Shown here piece after piece: positions 43,362 to 53,257 of a stretch of DNA of 64,000 bases. The notes beneath the pieces were generated by a model. It did no database searches. It was not told the origin of the DNA and saw nothing but the letters and a program-made list of their open reading frames with translations. Positions within the stretch are counted from its first letter, which is position 1. The number at the start of each line of letters is the position of its first letter. This DNA is from Schistocephalus solidus (taxonomy: Eukaryota; Platyhelminthes; Cestoda; Diphyllobothriidea; Diphyllobothriidae), in contig WEDG01004594.1 of the NCBI GenBank assembly GCA_017591395.1, positions 124,001 to 188,000 of the forward strand, written 5' to 3'. Made by a program: the position numbers and the translations under genes.

Positions 43362-45600
43362 ATTTCAGCAATAAGATAACCCAGAAACTAGACGACCTGT
43401 ACGCCTCAGATAATAACGCCACCGTGGAGACACGATGGAGTCAACTGCGAAATGTCACCCAGTCAACGACAGGACTGGTTTGACGACAGTGACAGTGACA
43501 TCGGCAACTTACTTGCGAAGAAGAATTAACTACACAAAGCCTACATGGACCTTCGGACTGATGCCACCAAAGCAGCCATCTTCAGACGCCGCCGCCTTGT
43601 ACAGCAACGGCTGCAGCAGATGCAGGACAACTGGGTGGCGCGAAAGACAGAGGAAATCCAGGGGTATGCGGACCGCAGTGAAGTGAAAAAAACTCCTTCA
43701 AAGCCATCAAGGCCGTGTACGGCCCCTGCATCAAGGGAACCGCACCGCTGCTCAGCTCTGACGGCACAACACTGCTGACAGAGAAATCGCAAATTCTGAA
43801 GCGCTGGGCCGAGCTCTTCAGAAGTGTCCTTAATTGCTCATCAGTCATATCCAACGCTGCCATTCACCGACTCCCTCAAGTGGATACGAACAATGACCTG
43901 GATCTGCCACCTTCCCTACCAGAAACCATGTGGGCCGTGCAGCAAATTTCCAACGGTAAAGCACCGGGATCCGATGCAATCCCACCGGAAGTCTACAAGC
44001 ACGGCGTGCCCCGGCAAATGGCGGGACTCACAACGCTCTTCCAAGAGATGTGGCGCCAAGAATAAGTTCCTCAGGATTTCAAAGACGCGACCATCGTCCA
44101 TCTCTGCAAGCGAAAGGGGAACCAGCAACTCTGTGATAATCACAGAGGCATCTCGTTGCTCAACATCACTGGAAAGATCTTCGCCCGTATCCTTCTTAAT
44201 CGTCTGAACGGTCACCTAGAGCAGGGACTGCTCCCGGAAAGCCAATCTAGCTTCCGACGACGCCGCAGAATAACCGACATGAGCTTCGTCGCCCGACAGC
44301 TACAAGAGAAGTGCCAAAAAATGTGTCAGAAATGTGGAAACCTTTGCTTAGCTGGAAAGCTGGCTGTCACGCACCACAAAAATTGATGATGAGATTGCTC
44401 ATCGGATCCCCAAAGTCTGTTCATCCTACAGCCGGCTGCAGGCCTCCGTGTGAAATCGCCCTGGTATTCACCTCAACACCAAACTGAAGATGTAAAATGC
44501 CATCGTCTTGGCGACGCCCCTTTACAGAGCAGAGTCCTGGACCCTCTACTCGAACCAGGCCAGGAAGCTGAATCACTTCCATCTCAGCTGCCTCCGCAGA
44601 ATACTGAAGCTGAGATGGCAAGACAGGATCCTGTACACAGAAGACCTGGAGTGGACCGGAATCCCCAGCATATACGCCATACTGAGGCAAGTGCAAATGC
44701 GATGGAGCAGCCACCTAGTGAGAATAAACGACGAGTGACTACCCAAAACACTTTTCTACGTAGATGTTGCTACGGGTGCTCGCCAACAGGGAGGTCAAAA
44801 ACGATGCTACAAGGATACTTTGAAAAAATCTCTGAAGCAACTGCAAATCAATCCGGTGACCTCGGAGGACCTGGCCCAGGGTAGACCAGCATGGAGAAGA
44901 TCCATGAAGACTGCTTCAGCAATCTATGGGGCCAACCGGATCGCCGCCGCCACGGCCAAAAGGGCAGCACGAAAGTCACCAGCGCCCGGACCAACACCAC
45001 CAATGCCCAGGCCCTTCCGACCTCGTCCAGGATATAGTGGCATGGAGACGATCCGTGAAAACTCGTGCAGAATTATCTAAAGCCAATCTGATTGCCGATG
45101 CTAAGGCCAAATGGGTGGTTCACAAGTCACAAGCGCCGCGGAGCAACACTGTCAATGCCCAAGTCATGCCAACGTGCCCACGCTGCCAACGCACCTTCCG
45201 TGCGCGAATCGGCCTGGTCGGACATCGCCGAACTTAATGCAACAACAATCCCACAACATCAAATTCTGCCACACCTACCTCAGGTCCCACGACGATGACG
45301 ACCGCCCCAACCACTGATAACAACTGCATCAATGCCCCGCCGACCACGATTACTGACACCATCCTCCCTCCTTTACTCCAAGCGTTGACCACGGCGACGA
45401 ACACCACTTGCTCCACTCTTAACACCTCAGTAACCACCTCTGACTACCTGACACCTACTGCCTCCATCATACACCCGCCGCACACGACTCAAATGTCCGC
45501 ACTACCCACGCACATTCAGCATCTCATAGGCCTATCAAGTCACGGGCGTCTACTTGAAAACCTGCGGTTGAACACCCCTAGCTATACCACAACACTACAT
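43362..45600 (+). pseudogene. Zinc-finger LINE (non-LTR retrotransposon) relic
   Basis: The relic starts in the region between endonuclease and RT (ITQKLDDLYASDN) and continues, with frameshifts near 43690 and 44065, through KAPGSDAIPPEVYKHG, DFKDATIVHLCKRKGNQQLC, NHRGISLLNITGKIFARILL and QSSFRRRRRITDM. Just after QLQEKCQ (about 44320) there is a deletion that removes the palm with both catalytic aspartate motifs. Translation resumes at KIDDEIAHRI with [20 protein letters not shown] and [12 protein letters not shown]. The tail carries a C2H2 finger CPRCQRTFRARIGLVGHRRT (45172-45236), a Thr/Pro-rich linker, and a second finger whose second cysteine is Tyr (CPHYPRTF, near 45497). Such finger-bearing tails belong to a LINE group common in flatworms; the fingers may help bind RNA or DNA. 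It is dead. Confidence 0.85.
44884..45175 (+). repeat. Internal tandem duplication in the zinc-finger LINE
   Basis: AWRRSMKTASAIYGANRIAAATAKRAARKSP (44891-44983, here quoted only to mark the block) recurs in diverged form as AWRRSVKTRAELSKANLIAD, then AKAKWVVHKS (45041-45133). The first copy is followed by a truncated linker (NAQ.LP) and the second by the NAQVMP lead into the finger. It looks like an about 150-bp tandem duplication, specific to this copy or ancestral. Confidence 0.55.
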
Positions 45601-45769
45601 CTCTCCTCATCAGCCTGTGCACGTCCCAACGCGCAACACCACAAAAAAATTGCTCTCAGTCTTCATAACTGTATAAGAGGCAAATATGATCCTCGGCTAC
45701 TTTTCCATGTTGCTCCTCTGCTGCATGTGTGATCTGAGCTCGAGAATATCACAAAGTGATAAGTGCAGT

Positions 45770-46550
45770 GGGTTAGAAGGTTGCAAACTGACAATTACAC
45801 TCAGACCTCGCAGTTAGTCCCAATGTGTGTTGTGTGAGTGGCTGACTGGTGGTCTGAGAGTCAGGTTGCGATGGCTCCTTCTTAACGTGACCTTTGGCTA
45901 TCTCAGACATGTGAGATGTATGCCGTTCAACTCCCTGTTGTGTGAAATCCTGGTGCTTCTGTTTGGGTGGCCAGGTCGTGTACATAATACACGTCGACGA
46001 GATCACCAGCAGCTGCGCCCACTTATGCATCAGAAAACTAACCGGCTTGGACAGTGGTTTGACGGCGGGAGTGGGGGAGAGAGTGAGGTCGACGGCTCAG
46101 CGCATGTTCCTCACTATAAACAATCTGACGCGCTTGAAAACTATCACGGTGCGCTTAGAGCCGTGACTTGGAAGGTTGCCAACTGACGGGATAACTCAGA
46201 CCGCGTGGTCAGCCCAAGGTGTGTTTTGTGTGGAATAGCTGACTGGTGGACTGAGAACCAGGCTGCAATGGATCCTTTTTAATGTGGCGTTTATGACACT
46301 CCCACTCCGTGGGATCCAAGCCAGGTGTGGTGATATGCCCGAGGGCGGCTCCGGCCGCGCCAGCCACCTGCGCCATCTTTCGCCTCCGTTTTTCTTGACT
46401 GTGTGGGGAGGAAAGAGTGCAGTAGCTGCAGCCCAAGTTTACTTTCACTTAAAACTATTCTACCCGCAAAACTCCGTCACAACACCACCTTTCTGTGGAG
46501 CATACGGTGGACATCGTCGATCTACGACGGTCGAAATGTCATGTTAAATT
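45770..46550 (+). repeat. Family R repeat, longest copy
   Basis: It is the reference for the family: 45770-45900 and 46190-46260 are themselves similar (GACTGGTGG.CTGAGA.CAGG and TGCAATGGATCC versus TGCGATGGCTCC), so the unit has internal or tandem structure. Its reverse complement aligns with 29840-30560, and its end (46395-46540) with 27355-27520. Short frames in two phases read LCEILVLLF and GGQVVYIIHVD, like copy 3. No intact gene. Confidence 0.6.
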
Positions 46551-48829
46551 ACCCGTTCAGCCTACTGCAACGTATCCAATCCATCAGGTCTAATGCAGCA
46601 TACTGACTGCTCTGAAAGACATTGTAAGCGATCAACAAGCAAAATGTGTGATCCCATGGGACATTATCTACTAATGTGTAGCTTGTTAAACAAAAGTTGT
46701 TATGAGTATGGGTTTATTTAATTCACGTCTTAAATGGACGTCTCTAAAGAAAGGTTGTTTAAGTACAAATGTGAATTTTAAATCTTCCAGTCGGTATCGA
46801 TATTTTTATGGCTCACCCGGGTAAACAACTTTCTACAAAAATTGAACAAGAAAACAGCATAAGAAAGCTTACTAAATGGTATATTTGGGATTTATAAAAA
46901 ACAGCATGTGTTAGGAATTCGGGTGCTATTGTGAGTGAGCTAAATAGAAATATTAAATTCACCACTACATTCAACCAGAACAACAGATTGTATTTCCTGG
47001 TCATTCGTGTCCAGATAGTGGACGATGAGCCAGTCAGCCGAATGTTAGCATTTTGTGGGTTTCGCATTGATACATGGCGGGTGTAGCATTGTGTCCTCTG
47101 TCTTTGAAAGTACAAAGAAATGCCGCTCTGGTGAAGCATCGAACTCAGAATTCGTCTACTTTGAAAGCAACCCAGGTCAACCATGGTTATCGATATAATT
47201 TCGCTCTTTTCCGAAAAGCTGGATATAATATTGTTACCCTTTTCAGGCAAAAGCATTTCAAAGATGAAATAGTCGTAGTTAGTTGGAGTAAGAAAATATA
47301 ACTTGTCAAAAATACGCTATTTCACTAAGGACTCATATGCAGTTATGGAAAGCAAGTGTCTTGGTCGATCGCAAAGGCAGCCAGTGGACTGTTCAGTTGA
47401 GGACGTAGAGTAGATTCTCTATCTCCTAAATCATCAAATGAAATTCCGAAACGGGTTTTCAACCCAAACATATTACTTAAGTGTGGTTGCTGGATTGATT
47501 ATTTTGAGGCCCAATCCCAAATATATTTCAGTCACAGTACGATGCCGGCTTTTAAAAGAGCTTCTTTCTGAGCACCGGCACAAGGTGTAATCTGTAAAAA
47601 ATGGCCACATAATTAGTATGTATCTTTCTCATTGATTTTCTCTGTCCTTATAAATTCAAAATATATTTCTTAGACAGCGTGTAAAAAAATATAATTCTTT
47701 CACGCAACTGATAGCAAGTTACATCCTCTTTAAATTTTATAATTTAAGAAAAGGGATCTTTCTGTTTTAAAAGTGTATACATTTCTGAATAATTATAAAC
47801 CCTACGGGTAGTTACACTGGAATTTAAGATTTCAAAACTGTATGCTGCATACATTCTGTGTGCAAAATAATCCCACACCTGTTACTGGTATGAATAAGAG
47901 GTCAGAAAGTTCTTATAAAATGTCGTAATGGATTTGAATCAGATTGTGCACATTTAAGGTTACATCATTAACTTGCCGGATACGAGGTATTATGGGTGAA
48001 CATTTCAAGGTCATTATAAATCTCATAATTAAGAACTCTTTTAAAACCGAACAAAACCCTTCTTTTAAGTATCAATTTTGAAAAAAACTTTATTTTCTAT
48101 CAAAAGAGTACAATAAATAATATTTTTAGCATGTTTTTCTGTAAAATATATTTAAATTCACTAAGAGCACCAAAAAATAAGGAGAAAATTATATTCTATT
48201 TAAGTAGTCATTTTTTACAAAGTATGCTTTTTTCGGGCGGTCGGAAAATAACTTATTCAAAAGCCGGCATCCTACCGCAGTGACATCCCTTGGGATTAGG
48301 CTCCATGATAATCAATACGAAAATCCTAATTAAGTAATATGTTTTAATCAAAAACACTTTTGCGAATTTCGGTTGACAGTTGATGAGATTAGGAATTTAC
48401 TGTAACTGATTGGCTTTTAAACTCGGAGGGGGGAATTCCCTGCTTTTCTATGATGAGGCAGCTTTCAGAGTCGCTTGTTCGGAAGCTGAACTACTAGGAG
48501 GCAGAAAGCATGGAGAAATTTCAATTGAGACGAACAACTAGGTCATGTAGTTGACCAGGATTTTCTCTAAAAATGCATGATCTATTTAATATGGATATCC
48601 TCGTTTTTTCTTGTTTTTTTTTATATCGCTATCTTCGATGAATTTTTGACTGAATGGGCTGCGTGCTTTGGATTATACTCAAATTATTTGTAAGACAATT
48701 TTCTTAAAATTCCAACTTGTAAGGTCTTCATTGTTCTCTATTAATGTTGGAAGGCGATAGAGTGCAGCCAGGAAGCAGCACCGAATTTGTAATTTCCGTG
48801 AAATTCTTTTTCTATGCTTTTTACCAATT

Positions 48830-49062
48830 TTATTGGAGGCAAAATGCTTTAACTCTATCGTCTCCTACCAATTCGGGAAATTTATTTGAGAACTGAGGAA
48901 GTCCACGTGCGTTTTGACATTCAGTCTTCTCCATTTTGATGAATGCGCTGGGCTGTCCTGAATATAACACGAACAATTCAGAAATCTTGTAAATGTCTTC
49001 GGAACTTGTAAAAACAGCTTCAGCGATCAGCTCGGAGGGTTTTGGACCTGCAATTGCATGAA
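48830..49062 (-). CDS. Candidate exon, unidentified
   Basis: On the minus strand a possible acceptor CAATTGCAG near 49054 is followed by an open frame reading PKPSELIAEAVFTSSEDIYK, then ISELFVLYSGQPSAFIKMEK, up to a stop after VKAFCLQ. The composition looks coding (balanced acidic and hydrophobic residues), but no family is recognised and no neighbouring exon was found. Confidence 0.2.
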
Positions 49063-49165
49063 TTGCTCGAGTGTAATACGATATAACCTTTCCCAAGTAA
49101 GACATCAGGGCGGCACGGTTTGCATATTAACTCTGTTGTTGAATAGCGCAAGCTGAAGGCCCAGT

Positions 49166-49435
49166 CACTGGCGTGATCTTTGTAGGCCTCAGGCGGATCG
49201 AGGCCAAGCTAATTGCTTTAGCTGCGAGCGCTCTGAGAGCTCATAATGCGGGATGCGTACGTGCATGCTCGCATGCAAGTGCTGAGGTTGTAGCGCCTGA
49301 AGTATTGGGTGTGGCTTACCTGTCACAATCACCAGGCCCGAACCCGGTTAGCATGAGAAGACACCGAAGACACAAGCGGAAGGGGTTTTCTTCCCTACCG
49401 AACACTGAACTGCTGTCTCGGGCAAGGATGGCCTA
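49166..49435 (+). other. GC-rich open frame, unidentified
   Basis: After an acceptor-like TTTGTAG comes an open frame rich in Ala, Ser and Arg (ALRAHNAGCVRACSHASAEV, then RRHRRHKRKG) with a stop after RARMA. It is a GC-rich island in A/T-rich DNA. It may be a repeat; there is no motif. Confidence 0.18.
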
Positions 49436-49967
49436 GGGGAAGGCCCGGGCGTGTGCTTACAGGGTTGAGTCATGCGTGCGAGAGAATGAGGCTATGATGT
49501 TGACTGATGTTATGGGCTTGTGGGATTACGTTTAAGTGTCTTGGGTCCTAGTGGTCCGTTTAGTCATAAGGGACTGCGTGGGTGCACATGTATGTCAATG
49601 TCGCAGTCGGTCAGATTGTAACGCCAGCGATTTTTTTGGGAGTCGCAGGGTAAGGTAAGTAAATTTGACGAGGTAGGGCGTTGAACTAAGACGGTGGGCG
49701 TTGTAATGATGGCGGCCAGCCTGTATTTAAAGATAATCGGCCTCCCATTGTGTCCGCTGTGGGGCATCCATATGGTACAAGGCCGGCAAACGATTTGGGC
49801 TACTAAGTCAACACCAACATATGGTACAGTAGCGGGAATAACAACCACCGACAGTACCGTTCTATCTGTGTCTGTTCGTAAAAGACCCCAATCAATTTTG
49901 TAGGAATGTATAAGGACAGCGTTTGAGGGTTTGGTCGGACTGGCATAAATGTCCCGACCCCGGCGGT

Positions 49968-50187
49968 TAACTGGCATAGGAAATTCCCCCCTCCACTTAG
50001 TATAGAAGGCCTGGCGCTTAATTCCACAAAGGGCAACTATTTCCCCGCCCCAATACGAACACTAATTATTACCAAAACCTTACTCGTGACAGTAATCTTA
50101 ACCCTAAGCGTAACCCTTACTCCGTTATTCCCTGGAATTTAGGGCAACGCCACTTGTATCAGGAGGATTCCTGCTTCCGTGTCCTGT
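49968..50187. repeat. Telomere-motif element T3 (left end uncertain)
   Basis: The right end TTCCGTGTCCTGT resembles those of T1 and T2. The core (50088-50130) has CTTAACCCTAAGCGTAACCC steps. The left boundary is weak. A related flank (CTGGAATTTAG) occurs again at 50699-50709. Confidence 0.35.
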
Positions 50188-50629
50188 TGGGGACGGGGCA
50201 TATTAGTACTCCTGATAACCTCAGCTATCGACCCCTATCTCATCCCGGAAACACGCTCACGAAGCCGATTGATCGTTGTTTTGATCAACGCTGAAGGTAT
50301 GATAGCGAGGATGACAAGATTGGACTGGCTTGTATTTGCCACCTCCGCCGCCTGTAATAGTCATCCAGATCATTCCCAGTACAAGTTGCTTAGGTCGCTT
50401 CATCCCACTCTCCACCGTTGTCTCATTGCATTCCTTGTTACTGAGATATAGTCTTCCGATATCTTGGTAATACTTACAGTCTAGTCTTTTCTGGTTTGTA
50501 AAAGTCAAATCGCTTTGAATTAGAAGCAGAAAAAAATAGTTCGTAAGCATTTTGGTATGGCCAGCTCCAGCCCAGAACACGGGATATCCCGTAATAGAGG
50601 TGATTGCACAAAATTGCAGCGAAATTAAT

Positions 50630-50765
50630 GTGTGGGTTTAGGTTAGCGTAAGGGTTAGGGTTAGTGTTAGGGTTAGGACACGGGAATAGATATTAATTCT
50701 GGAATTTAGCAAAGCACCACATGTGTGATGGGAGGAACCCCTCCAATTGCCGCAAATATTTTATA
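50630..50765. repeat. Telomere-like repeat block T4
   Basis: The core 50637-50677 contains near-perfect GTTAGGGTTAG steps, followed by GGACACGGG and a CTGGAATTTAGC flank also seen in T3. This is the cleanest TTAGGG-like stretch in the window, but only about 40 bp long. It is interstitial, not a chromosome end. Confidence 0.55.
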
Positions 50766-51570
50766 GAATTCAAAGTTGAACTGCGATTTCATCTACTGAG
50801 CTTTTCTTCTGGCATCTTAAGTATTTATGTATTTTTCTTCCGTCCTCTTATTGCTCTCCCGCTTTGTCGTGTATAGTGTACAAAAGCGGTGTATACCTGA
50901 ATTTATGAGAAGCTTGAGCTCTCTCTCTCTCTATTTCCGCTTCTACACACTTTATGATCCTCCACAACTACCCGCCATCTACTGATATGGTTTGGGACAC
51001 AAAAACACCCGTAATATAACGCGTTTTCCGTTCTCCTATCCTGTTAAGAGGGCCATATAAGTCATCCTCACTGGGTGAATGCCTAACCAGGCGTGAAAAG
51101 CTCAGCCTACGCGTTCTGCTCGCACATACAACAGTAGCTGGAGACTCACACAGGTGTACCACAGCTCGAAAAACGGATGTAATAGGCCAGTCAGGATATT
51201 TTTTGACTTAGCGTAAAAATTGACATTCAGCGGGAGGGCGTTGTTAGAAGCAGCTCAACCGAATGCCGTGACGATGCGTGAACACCGTCTCACGCAGCTG
51301 CCTCCTAACTCTCCGAAGCCCAGCCAGCTAACCTTTAGCTGAATGAATATTTCTGCGTCTGCATTTGCCAGCCTTTGTCCCTGAGTAAAAAAGGACTACT
51401 TCATATGTGTTCACTATGTATGGCCATTACATATATATAATATCCCTCGATGAACTCTTACCAATCGCTAACGGAACTCACTCGTTCCGTTCTGCCTTCG
51501 GGCCACTGTAAAGCCCCGCCAGCAGCTGCAGAGTGGTTAGTGATATAGGCAGATTGATACTATTGACAGC
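50766..51570. other. Intergenic, no supported gene
   Basis: Contains a short CT repeat at about 50920-50931. Nothing else is recognised. Confidence 0.4.
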
Positions 51571-51812
51571 GACAAGGGAGACTCGGAGGGCCATTTCTGG
51601 CTCATTAGCCTTCATCAGCCAGTCATACCCAAACCCATGTGGTGCCGCACCCGAAGTTCGAACACACGAACCTTTGGCCAGAAGTCCAAATCTCTAACCA
51701 CTGAGCCAAATGATTGAAGGTTCGAGCCTCAAATTGGACACCACCTGGCTTTGGGTATGCCTGGCTGATGACGACTAAAGAGTTGGAAATGGCCATTCCA
51801 GTCACCCTTGTC
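51571..51812. mobile_element. 242-bp element with 76-bp inverted arms and tRNA-like centre
   Basis: The arms 51571-51646 and 51737-51812 are inverted repeats, starting GACAAGGG.GACT and passing through GGCCATTTC and GTCATCAGCCAG-like blocks to CATACCCAAA and GGTG.C. The centre on the minus strand has an A box TGGCTCAGTGGTTAGAG (51691-51708 region) and a B-box-like GTGTTCGAACTTC (51652-51664). A second GGTTCGAGCC lies on the + strand at 51719-51728. No target duplication is obvious. No coding capacity. It has the shape of a non-autonomous MITE carrying a Pol III-like promoter. Confidence 0.7.
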
Positions 51813-53114
51813 TTTTTCGGTAGTATTCGTCTACATATATCTAAGGTAGATATAGGAACATTACACTAAGACCAAACTTGTAAGGACCGGTAACAGATTG
51901 AGAAATTTCTGGCAGTCGATTAGCTACACCACTGCACCCATGGCCTTTTTCACAGTTCCTTTTACCACCCAAATGACGTCCACCCAGTTATCCGCATAAG
52001 TGCTTGTTTATTGCACTTTCGCAAACAGTAACTTTTTCCTGAGACCTTAAGTTCAGGTATGCATATTTAGCGCTTTCTGAGAAGTAACATGGCATTTCGC
52101 GAGGCAGTTTCGTGCGTGCGTTTCTCTAGCACAGCAATTGTTTCAGCCTAATTTCCATCACAACGGCAATTGTTTAGTTACACTCAGCAAACTTTTCTTT
52201 CTGGAATTGCAGGTGCCATCAATAAAAATTAAGCCCGCGCCTTGTTCGCCTACCATTTTAGTGACATACTTGTTTCTTTCATACTTTTCTGACAGGACGT
52301 TATAACGATCTATCACCGACGCAACCAATAACTGAAGAAAATCCGTCAGTTTGTGAATGCATCATTGCTAAATGTCGACAAGTAGGTAGTTATTAGTGTT
52401 TTTGGTTTTTCAGCAACGAAGGAACACCTGAAAGTGGGCTTTCTTTGTATGGTTGCAAACGCATCGTTTATCTTTGGGAAAGTTACTATACCGCCAGGAT
52501 TACTAACTTTTTTCCCGAAATAAGATGAGAAGCGTGCCTAAGTGTGCATCTTTAAAGGGGAATTATCCAGTTCTTGACCTTGTTGTAGACTGGTAAACAG
52601 TATATAACATAACGGTTGAATTGCTGCAAATGTTTTTATTCAACAAGCATTGTTATTTATCGTTCAAATGCAAAAATGAGTGTTCTGCTCAGAGTGTGAA
52701 GGAGGTTTAGGCCTTTGGCATTATTTGCACACATTTTGGCGTGTGTACATCAAATCTGCGCTATACGAGTCTCGAAAAGAGCCAGAACATGGCTGGTTTT
52801 GCTGTTTGTCAAGTACTGCATTCGCGAGACTCGATTAAAATTAGAATTTAGGAAATATTTGCTAGACATCCTAATTACCTGTTTAATCCCTGTGTCATTT
52901 ACTTTTCTGCCCATTGATTTGTGCTCCATTGCTTAACATACCGAATGAATAGACGTGAGTTCTAATCAGACTCTGCCCAGAGAATGCGTTAACTTGGCTA
53001 CACGGCATTTGGTGAGAGCAGATGAATAAAACGGCCACTAAGTTCTTACGCATATCTTTAAGTATTTCTTTACTTCAGTTTCACAAAATACAAACCTGAA
53101 AGTCTTATTTACAG
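51813..53114. other. Intergenic or intronic, no supported gene
   Basis: No gene is supported. If the 53115-53257 exon is real, this is its upstream intron. The frame at 52715-52936 has hydrophobic segments but no motif. Confidence 0.35.
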
Positions 53115-53257
53115 CCAAAAAAAACATTACATCCACGAGAACATTTACTGATAAACTAGAGGACGCTTTTAGAGCCAGACCCAATCCCCGAGCATTTTTA
53201 GACAATCTAGAAGCCGAACGGAGCGGCTATAATCCCTTTTACGAAGAAACTGAATAG
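53115..53257 (+). CDS. Candidate terminal exon of an unidentified gene
   Basis: The acceptor CTTATTTACAG opens a phase-2-type frame of 46 codons to a stop: KKNITSTRTFTDKLEDAFRA, then RPNPRAFLDNLEAERSGYNP, then FYEETE. The charged, proline-marked helix-like peptide in otherwise stop-rich A/T DNA looks coding, and an AATAAA is found near 53564. No family is recognised and no upstream exon is identified, so the function is unknown. Confidence 0.4.

Larger units (their letters stand above)
46551..49967. other. A/T-rich intergenic region
   Basis: No secure gene. The minus-strand frame at 46813-47256 has a hydrophobic end (NLLFWLNVVVNLIFLFSS-like) but no motif. Two low-confidence frames at 48830-49062 and 49166-49435 are listed separately. 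Confidence 0.4.

Noticed and set aside
46813..47256. A minus-strand membrane-protein gene of 147 codons
   Set aside because: Hydrophobic runs are expected in A/T-rich DNA; no motif, splice sites or conservation evidence.
50637..50677. A chromosome end (true telomere)
   Set aside because: The TTAGGG-like run is only about 40 bp, degenerate at its edges, and has unrelated sequence on both sides.
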